From NCBI GenBank assembly GCA_017625095.1, contig JAGALQ010000049.1, forward strand, positions 1 through 32,920: a stretch of 32,920 nt of DNA, given 5' to 3'. Below are positions 5,747 to 14,347 of this stretch, one piece after another. The stretch's first letter is position 1, and every line of letters begins with the position of its first letter. The notes beneath the pieces were generated by a model. It was given only the letters and a program-made list of their open reading frames with translations, was not told the DNA's origin and searched no databases. A program made the position numbers and the translations under genes. Source of the stretch: Clostridia bacterium. GTDB taxonomy: Bacteria > Bacillota > Clostridia > Oscillospirales > Acutalibacteraceae.

Positions 5747-7411
5747 TTATTCGTTCTCGCCCTTGATTGCCTTAAGGCGCTTCATAACATCGTTGCCGCC
5801 CTGACCGAAGTAATCGTGAAGAATCTTATACTCGGCATAGAGCTTATCGTAAATATCTGAATTCTCCTTGATGGGCTCATAGACAACGTCCTTGACCTTG
5901 CCCATAATGCTTGCGGCATAGAAAGCATCGTCATAGCCACCCTTTTCGCTGCCTGCGGCAACAGCGCCGAATATAGCTGAACCGAGTGCGCCGCCCTGGT
6001 CAGAGCCTGCAATCTTGATAGGCATCTTGATGATATCTGCATAAATCTGCATTGTCATCGGGTCTTTCTGTGAGATACCGCCTGCGGCGTAGAAAGAGTT
6101 GACCTCAACACCCTGCTCACGGTAATTTTCAATAATCATTCTTGTGCCGTATGCCGTTGCCTCGATAAGTGTACGGTAAATCTCCTCGGGCTTTGTGCGA
6201 AGTGTCATACCGACAATCATACCCGTAAGGTCAACGTCAACGAGGATTGAACGGTTGCCGTTCCACCAATCGAGTGCGACAAGTCCGCTGGCACCCGGCT
6301 TCTGTGCCTCACACTTGGAGCGAAGGAGCTTGTGGATATTGATGCCCTTTTCCTTTGCTTCTTCATAGTAGCTTGTGGGCAGGCAGTTATCAATAAACCA
6401 GCCGAAGTGATCACCGACACAGCTCTGACCTGCTTCATAGCCGTAAAGACCGGGCATAATACCGTCTGCAACAACACCGCAGATACCCTTAACCTTCTTC
6501 TCAACGTCTGACATCATCATATGGCAGGTTGATGTGCCGATAATGGCAACCATCTCACCGGGCTTTGATACACCGACGGCGGGAACAAAAATATGAGCGT
6601 CAATAATACCTGCCGCAACAGCTGTGCCGGGCTTGAGACCTGTGAGCTTTGCAGCCTCTTCTGTGATATAGCCTGCACACTTACCGCTTGCAAGCACCTC
6701 TCTGCCGAATTTTTCATCAATAACGTTCTCCATTCTGGGGTCGAGAGCCTTGAAAAATTCGTTTGAGGGATAGCCCGTGGTCTTATTCCACATTGCCTTA
6801 TAGCCTGCACAGCAGGAGTTGCGTGTTTCAACACCTGTGAGCTGCCATACAACCCAGTCTGTTGCCTCGATAAAGCGCTCTGCCTTCTCATAGATTTCGG
6901 GAGCTTCATCGAGAATCTGCCACAGCTTCGGAATTGCCCACTCGGAGGAAATCTTACCGCCGTAATTTTCAAGCCACTCCTCACCCATTTCGATTGCGAT
7001 ATCGTTAAGGCGTGTTGCGTGTGCCTGTGCAGCGTGGTGCTTCCAGAGCTTTACATAGGCGTGCGGCTCTTCCTTATACTCATCAAGGAAGCACAGCGGA
7101 GTGCCGCTCTTTGTTGTGGGGAGCACCGTACAAGCTGTAAAGTCGATACCGACACCGATAATATCAGCCGCATCAACACCGCTCTTTTTAATAACGTCGG
7201 GGATTGTGATGCTGAGCACGTCTATGTAATCCTGCGGGTGCTGAAGAGCCCAGTCCTGACCGAGCTTTTTGCCGCAGGGAAGCTTCTCATCCATAACTGC
7301 GTGGGGATATTCGTAAACGCTGCTTGCAAGCTCCTCGCCTGTTTCAACGTTGACGATAAGTGCACGACCCGAAAGTGTGCCGTAATCGAGACCTATTGTA
7401 TACTTTGCCAT
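5747..7411 (-). CDS. araB: Ribulokinase (FGGY carbohydrate kinase)
   Basis: A 554-residue FGGY kinase of ribulokinase length. The N-terminal phosphate-binding segment is [33 protein letters not shown] and [24 protein letters not shown] follow, a typical AraB stretch. The C-terminal FGGY signature is [20 protein letters not shown]. The expected reaction is ATP-dependent phosphorylation of L-ribulose to L-ribulose 5-phosphate in the cytoplasm. The arabinose isomerase and the 4-epimerase (AraA, AraD) are not in the window, so the pathway must be completed elsewhere. The start is supported by GAAAGG 8-9 bases upstream. A weak promoter overlapped by a 19-bp palindrome lies in the 93-base gap before it. 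Confidence 0.87.
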   Translation of the reverse strand: MAKYTIGLDYGTLSGRALIVNVETGEELASSVYEYPHAVMDEKLPCGKKLGQDWALQHPQDYIDVLSITIPDVIKKSGVDAADIIGVGIDFTACTVLPTTKSGTPLCFLDEYKEEPHAYVKLWKHHAAQAHATRLNDIAIEMGEEWLENYGGKISSEWAIPKLWQILDEAPEIYEKAERFIEATDWVVWQLTGVETRNSCCAGYKAMWNKTTGYPSNEFFKALDPRMENVIDEKFGREVLASGKCAGYITEEAAKLTGLKPGTAVAAGIIDAHIFVPAVGVSKPGEMVAIIGTSTCHMMMSDVEKKVKGICGVVADGIMPGLYGYEAGQSCVGDHFGWFIDNCLPTSYYEEAKEKGINIHKLLRSKCEAQKPGASGLVALDWWNGNRSILVDVDLTGMIVGMTLRTKPEEIYRTLIEATAYGTRMIIENYREQGVEVNSFYAAGGISQKDPMTMQIYADIIKMPIKIAGSDQGGALGSAIFGAVAAGSEKGGYDDAFYAASIMGKVKDVVYEPIKENSDIYDKLYAEYKILHDYFGQGGNDVMKRLKAIKGENE

Positions 7412-7458
7412 TTTTCATCAGCCTTTCGTTTATAAAATACTTTGAGTTTATTACCTGA

Positions 7459-7487
7459 TATATAAAATGTGTTTTGAAAAAACACAA
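7459..7487 (-). promoter_or_regulatory. Weak candidate promoter for the ribulokinase gene
   Basis: Minus strand: TTGTGT (plus 7482-7487), 17 bases, TATATA (plus 7459-7464). The predicted start lies about 40 nt before the ribulokinase start codon. The boxes deviate from consensus, as expected of a regulated promoter, and the spacer is occupied by the palindrome at 7468-7486. Confidence 0.4.
7468..7486. promoter_or_regulatory. Perfect palindrome TGTGTTTT-GAA-AAAACACA (operator or terminator)
   Basis: An 8-bp perfect inverted repeat around GAA. It sits 18 bases downstream of the DUF4364 stop codon and covers the spacer and part of the -35 of the candidate ribulokinase promoter. It could be a repressor operator for ribulokinase. 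As RNA it could be an A/U-rich weak terminator, since TTTTATATA follows on the minus strand. The sequence alone does not separate the two. Confidence 0.45.
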
Positions 7488-7504
7488 ATCATGCAAAATT
7501 TATT

Positions 7505-8047
7505 TTACACTGTAAGTGAAGCTATGATGCCCGAATACAGCTTGATGGGGTCTTCATAGAAATTATTCTTGACCGTTTCAACCTGCATTTCGTCAGCAAC
7601 GTAAATCGTCAGCTTCATCATTTCTTCCATCGTGAAGGTTACGTGGAAGCCGCCGCCCTCAAGCTTTTCGACCTCAACCTTATTCTCACGCTTGCGCTTT
7701 GCAAGGGTGAGCATTTTTATTGCGGCGTTGATTGCCTTCTCCCTGACGGAGCGCGGAAGCTGACTCTCGAGCGTTTTTGAGGATGAACGACCCTTTTCCG
7801 TAACGCTGAGGTATTCCTCACACTCAATAAAATCGGAAACAACTGCACCGTTTTCGATAAGCTCGCTCACAGCCTGGTTGACCTCGAAATAATTTGCAAG
7901 CCCCTTATCAAGTGCAATCTCGCAGAGCTGACTTCTTGTTATTCTCTCATCCACACCTGCAAGCAGATAGCAGACAAGCACCTTTATCTCATTGCGTGAC
8001 CTGAGTCCGCCCGGCTCAATGCCGTCATCAAACGTAAAATTTTCCAT
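7505..8047 (-). CDS. DUF4364 family protein
   Basis: A 180-residue cytoplasmic protein matching the clostridial DUF4364 family: NEIKVLVCYLLAGVDERITRSQLCEIAL near the N-terminus followed by YLSVTEKGRSSSKTLESQLP. This resembles a winged-helix fold and suggests, but does not prove, DNA or RNA binding. A beta-rich C-terminal part follows (KVEVEKLEGGGFHVTFTMEEMMKLTIYVADEMQ). The function is unknown. GGAGG lies 8-9 bases before ATG, and the gene is 24 bases downstream of recD2, so it belongs to the same unit. Confidence 0.75.
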   Translation of the reverse strand: MENFTFDDGIEPGGLRSRNEIKVLVCYLLAGVDERITRSQLCEIALDKGLANYFEVNQAVSELIENGAVVSDFIECEEYLSVTEKGRSSSKTLESQLPRSVREKAINAAIKMLTLAKRKRENKVEVEKLEGGGFHVTFTMEEMMKLTIYVADEMQVETVKNNFYEDPIKLYSGIIASLTV

Positions 8048-8071
8048 TATCTTTTCCCTCCTGTTTATTTA

Positions 8072-10267
8072 TCACTCAAGCAGAAAATGTCTGAGTGCCG
8101 AATAGCGCCTTGCCTTTTTGTCATTGCGCGCCATTCTGTAAACCTGCTCCTCATTGCCGACAATTATCATCAGCTTTTTCGCTCTTGTAACCGCAGTGTA
8201 CAGCAGGTTACGGTAGCTGAGAAGCTCGGGTGTGTTCAGCACGGGCATTATGACCGCCTCAAACTCATTGCCCTGACTTTTGTGCACGGTAACGGCATAG
8301 GCAAGCTCAAGCTCCCTCATCGTGTCGGGGAAATAGCTGCACTCCCTGCCGTCATCGAAAATTATCTTTGTCATTCCGTCGGGTCTTATTGACTCTATTG
8401 TGCCGATGTCGCCGTTGAAAACTCCGCTGCCCTCTTCGCCGTCAGGCTTTTTCCAGAGGATATCGTAGTTGTTTTTGATGTGCATTACCTTATCGCCCTC
8501 GCGGAAGCGGAACATACCGACGGTAATTTCATTTTTGCGTTTATCCGGCGGATTTATTACCTCCTGCAAACGGCGGTTGAGGTTGTACGTGCCCATTTCA
8601 CCCCTCCTTGAAGGGCAGAGCACCTGAATATCGGTTATCGGTGAATAGCCGTATGCCTTGGGCAGGCGTGCCGCACAAAGCTCACACACGGTTTCTGCCG
8701 CCTGCGAACCGACTCTTCTCGGCATAAAGAAAAAGTCGCCGTCCTTGCGTGTAAGGTCGGGGTTTTCACCCGAAACAATTTTGTGCGCATTTGTGACAAT
8801 AACACTGCGTTGAGCCTGACGGAACACTTCCTTGAGCTCAACAACGGGCAGCATACCGCTGCCTATCATATCGTGAAGCACGTTACCTGCGCCGACAGGC
8901 GGAAGCTGATCGGAATCGCCCACCATTATCAGTCGGCAGCCCAGAGGCAGCGCATCGAGCAGACTTGAGAAAAGCTGAATATCAATCATCGAAAGCTCAT
9001 CCACAATAAGCACGTCAGCCTCAATCGGGTTGCGCTCATTTCTGGAAAATGCCTGATTGTCTTCATCATCCCATTCAACCTCGAGCAGTCTGTGAATGGT
9101 CTTTGCCTCCATACCCGTAATCTCGCTCATCCGTTTTGCCGCTCTGCCTGTTGGTGCGGCAAGCGCAATGCGCAGATTATCCTTCTGAAAAAGCGATATC
9201 ATACCGTTTATCGCGGTTGTCTTACCCGTACCGGGGCCGCCCGTCAGGATAAGCACACCTTTTTCGACAGCGGTGATGATTGCCGCCTTCTGCTTTTGCT
9301 CATATCTTATGCAAAGCGTATTCTCAATATCCTCAATATCCTGAAGCAGTGTAGGTTTGCCTGCAGGAGGAAATGAGCAGAGAACCTTGATGCGCCTTGC
9401 AGCGTTTTTTTCACTTCTGTGTATATACGGCAGAAAAAGGAACTCCCTGCCGTCAAGCTCCTCGCTGACAAGCTGTCTGTCGCGTATAAGTGCATCCGTT
9501 GCCTCACGAAGAAGCTGTTCTTCAACACCGAGCAGCTCGGTTGCTGGCAGGGCCAGCTTATCTCTCGGGCAGCAGGTGTGACCGTTACCGAGGTTATGAC
9601 GCAGCACATGAAGCACACCTGCACGTATGCGGTGCATCTGCTCGGGCTGCTCAGGCAGGGACGATGCAATCGCATCGGCGCGCTCAAAGTTGACACCTAT
9701 GCCCTCGGCACAGAGGATATAAGGATTTGTTTTTATCATATCAACGGCATTGAAGCCGAAAATTTTGTATGCGTTAAGGCTCTCTCTTGCGGTCATACCG
9801 AATTTCTCGAGCGCAATCAGAGTCTGTCTGACGGCAAACTGCCGCGAAAACTCCTCGCAGATTGTGTTTGCCTTCTGCCTTGAAATGCCTTTGATTCTGC
9901 TGAGCTTTTCGGGATGGTTTTCGAGAATATCGAAGGCATCGTCACCGAATTCCTCAACAATCTTCTGTGCTGTTGCGGGACCTATGCCCTTGACCGTGCC
10001 TGCGGAAAGGTACTTGAATAAATCCTGCGCACTCGACGGAAGCGAACGGGCAAACGATTTTGCCTTGAACTGTCTGCCGTAGAGCGGATGCGTATCGTAA
10101 TTGCCTCTGACGGTCAGCTTTTCACCGACTGCAACATCGGGCAGCACACCGACAACGGTGATGAATTCATCATCGCTCGACAGCTCAAGCACGGTAAAGC
10201 CGGTCTCTTCTATATGCACCGAAACGTCTTCGACGATACCGATGATTTCTGTTTCATCATTAACCAA
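8072..10267 (-). CDS. recD2: ATP-dependent RecD2-type DNA helicase
   Basis: A 731-residue SF1B helicase of the RecD2 type, which works without RecBC. The N-terminal OB-like part is followed by tandem helix-hairpin-helix segments (TVKGIGPATAQKIVEEFG, about 91-108, and LSRIKGIS). The motor has Walker A GGPGTGKT (343-350), APTGRAAKRM (371-380), Walker B VDELSM (422-427), GDSDQLPPVGAG, and the C-terminal VTVHKSQGNEFEAVIMP motif. It unwinds DNA 5' to 3' in repair and replication stress. The start is TTG at 10267 with GAGG 6 bases upstream; the nearby ATG is out of frame. It follows the O-antigen-ligase-like gene by 31 bases. Confidence 0.92.
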   Translation of the reverse strand: MVNDETEIIGIVEDVSVHIEETGFTVLELSSDDEFITVVGVLPDVAVGEKLTVRGNYDTHPLYGRQFKAKSFARSLPSSAQDLFKYLSAGTVKGIGPATAQKIVEEFGDDAFDILENHPEKLSRIKGISRQKANTICEEFSRQFAVRQTLIALEKFGMTARESLNAYKIFGFNAVDMIKTNPYILCAEGIGVNFERADAIASSLPEQPEQMHRIRAGVLHVLRHNLGNGHTCCPRDKLALPATELLGVEEQLLREATDALIRDRQLVSEELDGREFLFLPYIHRSEKNAARRIKVLCSFPPAGKPTLLQDIEDIENTLCIRYEQKQKAAIITAVEKGVLILTGGPGTGKTTAINGMISLFQKDNLRIALAAPTGRAAKRMSEITGMEAKTIHRLLEVEWDDEDNQAFSRNERNPIEADVLIVDELSMIDIQLFSSLLDALPLGCRLIMVGDSDQLPPVGAGNVLHDMIGSGMLPVVELKEVFRQAQRSVIVTNAHKIVSGENPDLTRKDGDFFFMPRRVGSQAAETVCELCAARLPKAYGYSPITDIQVLCPSRRGEMGTYNLNRRLQEVINPPDKRKNEITVGMFRFREGDKVMHIKNNYDILWKKPDGEEGSGVFNGDIGTIESIRPDGMTKIIFDDGRECSYFPDTMRELELAYAVTVHKSQGNEFEAVIMPVLNTPELLSYRNLLYTAVTRAKKLMIIVGNEEQVYRMARNDKKARRYSALRHFLLE

Positions 10268-10298
10268 GCTGAACCTCGTCCTTTAAAATAATGTGTTG

Positions 10299-11606
10299 TT
10301 ATTCTTTCTTCTTTAGGTAGATATTCACCGCCGCAGACGCAAGACCGAAGAACATCATCATATAGATGTTGAGCTTGAGTCCGTAGAAAAGGCAATCCGT
10401 CATACCGCAGGCACAGAAAGACAGAAGCGAAGCGATGAGTGTTATTGCAACGGCACGCTCTTTTTTACCTTTGCGGCAGAGTCTGAGCATCATTATGCCA
10501 AAGGCTATAAATGAACCCAGCAGAAGTGCAGTGCCGATAATGCCGTTTTCAAGCGTAGTCTGAATAAAAATATTATGTGCGTGCGGCTGATTTATATGGT
10601 ATGTACCGTGAAGCTGCTCACGCACGTTATTGACACCCGTACCGTAGCCGAAAACCCAGTGACCTTTGAGCATATCAAAGCAGGCGCGCCAGATATCCGA
10701 GCGGGTGTTGACCGAAATATCGTTGCCGTTGAAAAGCGTAAGTAAGCGTTTGAAAACACCGTCGGCAACAACCGCAACCGCAGCAATTCCGCCGACACCT
10801 ATGCCGAGCAGGGCAAGTGTGCGTTTGCCGCCGTAAAAAAGCAGCACGATAAACGATGCCGCAAGCGCAAGATACGGACCTCTTGAATAAGATGCGGCAA
10901 TACCGCCGACAATAAGCACGGCACAGCCGAAGCTGACCAGCTTTTTGCCCCTGCCGTTAAGATAAAACATACAGTAAACTGCAAGCGGCAGCATCATCGT
11001 AAGGAATGCGGCAAACATAACGGGGTTTGTGAAGGTGCTGCTTGCACGCTCTTCAATTGAAATAAATTCGGTGCGCTGAATATATTGTTTTGCAAAGTCA
11101 GGCAGAAGATAGTTGATTGCCAGCTTTGCAACAAGGTTATCAAGCTGATGCCAGAAAGGGTTGAAAATTGTTTTAAGCGGTGCCCAGATAAGCTCACCGT
11201 AATGGAAAAGCACCATCTGCATAACGCCGATACCGCCTGCGATACCTCCGCCGATTGAGCCTGCAAACATAACCGTGTCAAGCCTGAGCGGAGAGTCAAT
11301 GCTTCTGCTCATCATAATGACCGAAACGAAGCCTGCAAGCCATACCGCAATGCCTGACAGACCCGAAACCGCTGAGCCGCTGTAAAACAGACCGATTATC
11401 TGCCACACTGCAAACAGCAGAAGAAATACGCCGTGTGGGCTGACCGTACGAAGAGATAAATTTTTAAAGCTGACGGTTTTTATGTAAGCAATCAGCAGCA
11501 GAATCGGGAACACATATTCCTGCAAAAGTGCGCAAAGCGCAAAAGCCGCAACCGCCCAAAGCCATTTGCCTTTATTCTGTACAAAAAAGCTTTTCAGCTC
11601 AGCCAC
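10299..11606 (-). CDS. O-antigen ligase/polymerase-like membrane protein (Wzy_C family)
   Basis: A 435-residue polytopic membrane protein with 10 or more hydrophobic segments. The family's large extracellular loop carries GYGTGVNNVREQLHGTYHINQPHAHNIFIQTTLENGIIG; the HAHN segment is typical of O-antigen ligases, polymerases and teichuronic acid polymerases. In a Gram-positive cell it would join or polymerise surface polysaccharide or glycosylate proteins. The start is GTG at 11606 behind a GGGGGCGG purine run about 6 bases upstream. No glycosyltransferases lie nearby, and its transcriptional partners are recD2 and DUF4364. A strong promoter is at 11644-11672. Confidence 0.8.
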   Translation of the reverse strand: MAELKSFFVQNKGKWLWAVAAFALCALLQEYVFPILLLIAYIKTVSFKNLSLRTVSPHGVFLLLFAVWQIIGLFYSGSAVSGLSGIAVWLAGFVSVIMMSRSIDSPLRLDTVMFAGSIGGGIAGGIGVMQMVLFHYGELIWAPLKTIFNPFWHQLDNLVAKLAINYLLPDFAKQYIQRTEFISIEERASSTFTNPVMFAAFLTMMLPLAVYCMFYLNGRGKKLVSFGCAVLIVGGIAASYSRGPYLALAASFIVLLFYGGKRTLALLGIGVGGIAAVAVVADGVFKRLLTLFNGNDISVNTRSDIWRACFDMLKGHWVFGYGTGVNNVREQLHGTYHINQPHAHNIFIQTTLENGIIGTALLLGSFIAFGIMMLRLCRKGKKERAVAITLIASLLSFCACGMTDCLFYGLKLNIYMMMFFGLASAAVNIYLKKKE

Positions 11607-11643
11607 AATAAACCGCCCCCTTATATATAGTTACTTAGAATAT

Positions 11644-11672
11644 AATATAACATTTTTACTGTAATAAATCAA
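11644..11672 (-). promoter_or_regulatory. Sigma-A promoter for the ligase-recD2-DUF4364 unit
   Basis: Minus strand: TTGATT (plus 11667-11672), 17 bases, TATATT (plus 11644-11649) preceded by TGT as an extended -10. The expected start is near 11637, about 31 nt before the GTG start codon. It is divergent from the promoter at 11758-11786. Confidence 0.7.
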
Positions 11673-11757
11673 CAATTTATAAAAAACACACGTAACAAAA
11701 ATTACGGGCAAAAATCAGCCTTTTTGCATAACGGAAATGCTCTTTTTTAATTTGATG

Positions 11758-11786
11758 TTGATTTTTTATCAGATTTCTCATATTAT
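11758..11786 (+). promoter_or_regulatory. Sigma-A promoter for the LOG-family gene
   Basis: TTGATT (11758-11763), 17 bases, TATTAT (11781-11786). The start would be near 11793, leaving a very short leader that contains only the AGGAG ribosome binding site. Confidence 0.6.
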
Positions 11787-11812
11787 ATATAATATCGGAA
11801 AGGAGTGTTATG

Positions 11813-12394
11813 ATGAGAATTTGTGTTTACGGTGCTGCGTCACCGACAATTGACCCCGAATATATCAGACAGACTGAGATTATGGGTGAGGAGCTTGCAA
11901 AGCGCGGCCATTCACTTGTATTCGGCGGCGGTGCAAACGGACTTATGGGTGCCGCGGCAAGAGGAATAAAAAAGCAGGGCGGACACATAATCGGTGTAAT
12001 CCCCAAGTTTTTCGGCGAAGAAAACGTTGAGGCGATTTTTGAGGAATGTGATGAGCTTATCACACCAGACACAATGCGCGAGCGCAAGCAGATAATGGAA
12101 GACCACGCAGACGCATTCATAATCACACCCGGCGGAATCGGCACGTATGAAGAGTTTTTTGAGATACTTACGCTCAAGCAGCTTTGCAGACACAACAAGC
12201 CGATTGCCGTATACAACATCCTTAACTATTATGACGGACTCAACGCAGTAATCGAGCAATCTGTTGAAAAGAATTTCATCCGAGAAAACTGCAACAACCT
12301 TTTCAGGACAACCTCAGACCTTGAGGAGCTTATCGCATACATCGAAACACCTGTTGACGATACACTCACGGTAAAGCAGCTCAAAGACGGTTAA
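11813..12394 (+). CDS. LOG-family protein (TIGR00730, nucleoside 5'-monophosphate phosphoribohydrolase-like)
   Basis: A 193-residue Rossmann-fold protein with the family hallmarks GGGANGLMGAAARGI near residue 42 and PGGIGTYEEFFE (PGGxGTxxE). MRERKQIM precedes the latter as the usual Arg-containing helix. Family members such as YvdD and plant LOG release ribose 5-phosphate from nucleoside monophosphates, including cytokinin nucleotides; older annotation calls them lysine decarboxylases, which is wrong. There are two adjacent ATG codons. The second (11813) is 7 bases from AGGAG and the first only 4, so I chose the second. The gene is monocistronic, bounded by its own promoter and the hairpin at 12411. 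Confidence 0.88.
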   Translation: MRICVYGAASPTIDPEYIRQTEIMGEELAKRGHSLVFGGGANGLMGAAARGIKKQGGHIIGVIPKFFGEENVEAIFEECDELITPDTMRERKQIMEDHADAFIITPGGIGTYEEFFEILTLKQLCRHNKPIAVYNILNYYDGLNAVIEQSVEKNFIRENCNNLFRTTSDLEELIAYIETPVDDTLTVKQLKDG

Positions 12395-12410
12395 TAAAGC
12401 AAACAAAAAA

Positions 12411-12452
12411 GCCGTACCGCTATCACTACGATAACGGTACGGTTCATTTTTT
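12411..12452. terminator. Bidirectional terminator between convergent genes
   Basis: A 14-base stem with one mismatch: GCCGTACCGCTATC (12411-12424) pairs with GATAACGGTACGGT (12430-12443) around ACTAC. T-rich sequence follows on the plus strand (TCATTTTTTATTT) and an A run precedes it, so the minus strand also reads a U tract. It closes both the LOG gene and the GH92-DUF4838 operon. Confidence 0.85.
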
Positions 12453-14334
12453 ATTTCCAATTAAAAGGACGGAGCATAAAATCCACCGTGCTCTTGTCCT
12501 GCGGAATCAGACCGAAGGAAGAAACTCTGTCAATTTTGTGTGCTATCATCGCATCATACAGCTCTTCGTTTGCCTTCAATCGCAGAGGATTGAGGAAGAA
12601 ATACTCGCCGAGGAATTGGTTAGCCTTGAAGTATTCCCAGCTGAGGTTTGCAACCTCGACGTTAAACATCTGCTCATCTGTTACGTCAGCGTTCAGGGCC
12701 TTGTCCCAGAGTCTGTCAAGCTTTGCGATTATTGAAAGCGGATAGAAGCCCGACTGATAGTGCCAGTCAAAATCAAACGCGTGCGCTGTCTTCTTTATCT
12801 GTGCGGTCTGTACGTCAAGAATCTCTCTGATATACGGTGCGGCATCCTCACCGTAATAAGCGTTGAGGAACTCTGTCATATGGTATTCAATATCGCAGTC
12901 AACATCCCACATAACCTTACAGTAGAGGTAGTTTCTCAGCTCATTAAAGGCGGCAGAGTGTCCGTCACCGCAGTTGTAGACATAGCCCGTGATACCGATA
13001 TCACGCATATACTGCATTGTCGGCTGAAGGGTTTCGAGGTTGGAGAAGAACTGCATTGAGTTGAGGAAGTTGATTGTGTAATCGTAGATATACGTTCTGT
13101 CCGCAACCTTCACCCAGTTTGCGTGATCCTGTGCAACAGTCGGCTCGTTTTCACCGTACAGATTCTGGAAGGTTTCGTTGCCGTCCTGCGCGCCGCATTC
13201 TGTCAGCAGATGGCTGCGGCAGGCTCTGTGAATACCGCAGAGCACGGGCACAACGTTATCGTTACATCTGAGTGTGAGATCCTGCGGCGGTCTGTCGGTT
13301 TCGCCGTATGCATAAAAAGTGAACGTGAAATTCGGGAATTCATCGTCGAGAGCATCGGCAAAGTTATTTGTAAATATCAGTGTCGGAGCACAGACACTGC
13401 CGTACTTTTCATAGAGTGCTGTGCAGCTTTCGCAGTGGCAGTAGTTTGAATTATCCTTCTGACCGATGTGAATATGGTCGGAGGTTTCTCTGGGGCAAGC
13501 GAGAATTGCCTGCCTTGCGTTTTCAATCGCAATCGGGAGCACGTCTGGATGTGAAAGGCAGACGTGATCCGTTGTGCGTGTGCCGTCGGGATTCATTGCA
13601 AAATATTCGGGATGCTCTGCAAAAAGTGTATCGGGCACAAGCCTGTCAAGTGTGACATCCCAGAGCACATAGGTGAGTGCACCGCCGTATTCGGGTGCTT
13701 CATTCCAGAAGGAAACATTCACCTTCATCTTTGCTCGGTAATTATCCGTTGAACCGGGGCAGGCATTGCGGCGGATTGCAAATGAGGGTCTGACAGTGCG
13801 GTTGAGTGCCGCATCGACAACAAGATCCTTGCTTTCGGGCACAACCTCAAGCGTTGGCGTAAACCAGCGCACACCAAAATACTCCTCAAGCAGTGTATAC
13901 ACACCGTAGAGCGTACCTCTGCTGTCGCCGCCTGCGATAAGCAGATAAGTGCCGTCTGCATAAAGCAGGAATCCGTCCGCTCCGATTGAGCTGCGGTCAA
14001 CCTGAGTTATCTGCGCTTCAAGCTCTGTTTCACCGACAACAATTGCTTTGCCGCCGTCATACTCCGACTCGGTGACATATTGGAGCTCAACACCGCTGAG
14101 CTTTCCGACATAGGTCTGAAGCTCATCAACGGCTGTGAGTATACATTCATCGGGTGAATCGGAGGTTACAATAACAAAATCGCTCGCACCGTCCTCGACG
14201 ATATACATCGGGGTTGTAACCGTAGGAGGTACATAGGTTGTTGAGCTGTAGCTGACTTCGCCGCCTATCGGTATTGCGAAAAATGACAGCAAAACCACCT
14301 CAATAAAGCCGATTATCGCTTTTAATGTTGCCAT
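12451..14334 (-). CDS. DUF4838 protein with GH67-N-like domain, probably secreted glycan-active enzyme
   Basis: A 627-residue protein. A hydrophobic stretch at about 4-24 (LKAIIGFIEVVLLSFFAIPIGG) acts as signal or membrane anchor. Residues 60-160 form the alpha-glucuronidase N-terminal-like domain (ECILTAVDELQTYVGKLSG ... GGDSRGTLYGVYTLLEEYFGVRWFTP). The DUF4838 region follows with HIHIGQKDNSNYCHCESC; cysteines 299, 301 and 304 may hold a metal. Family members sit in many polysaccharide-utilisation loci, but I know of no settled activity. It follows the GH92 gene by 13 bases with AGGAGG before its ATG, so it is co-expressed and probably acts on the same mannose-containing glycan outside the cell. 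Confidence 0.75.
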   Translation of the reverse strand: MATLKAIIGFIEVVLLSFFAIPIGGEVSYSSTTYVPPTVTTPMYIVEDGASDFVIVTSDSPDECILTAVDELQTYVGKLSGVELQYVTESEYDGGKAIVVGETELEAQITQVDRSSIGADGFLLYADGTYLLIAGGDSRGTLYGVYTLLEEYFGVRWFTPTLEVVPESKDLVVDAALNRTVRPSFAIRRNACPGSTDNYRAKMKVNVSFWNEAPEYGGALTYVLWDVTLDRLVPDTLFAEHPEYFAMNPDGTRTTDHVCLSHPDVLPIAIENARQAILACPRETSDHIHIGQKDNSNYCHCESCTALYEKYGSVCAPTLIFTNNFADALDDEFPNFTFTFYAYGETDRPPQDLTLRCNDNVVPVLCGIHRACRSHLLTECGAQDGNETFQNLYGENEPTVAQDHANWVKVADRTYIYDYTINFLNSMQFFSNLETLQPTMQYMRDIGITGYVYNCGDGHSAAFNELRNYLYCKVMWDVDCDIEYHMTEFLNAYYGEDAAPYIREILDVQTAQIKKTAHAFDFDWHYQSGFYPLSIIAKLDRLWDKALNADVTDEQMFNVEVANLSWEYFKANQFLGEYFFLNPLRLKANEELYDAMIAHKIDRVSSFGLIPQDKSTVDFMLRPFNWK

Positions 14335-14347
14335 TTGTCAATCCTCC

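Noticed and set aside
5747-7411. Xylulokinase as identity of the FGGY kinase
   Set aside because: Length near 554 and the segments [14 protein letters not shown] and [21 protein letters not shown] fit ribulokinase; xylulokinases are nearer 490-500.
11810-12394. Lysine decarboxylase
   Set aside because: PGGxGTxxE marks the LOG/TIGR00730 family, whose tested members are nucleotide phosphoribohydrolases; no PLP-dependent decarboxylase motifs.
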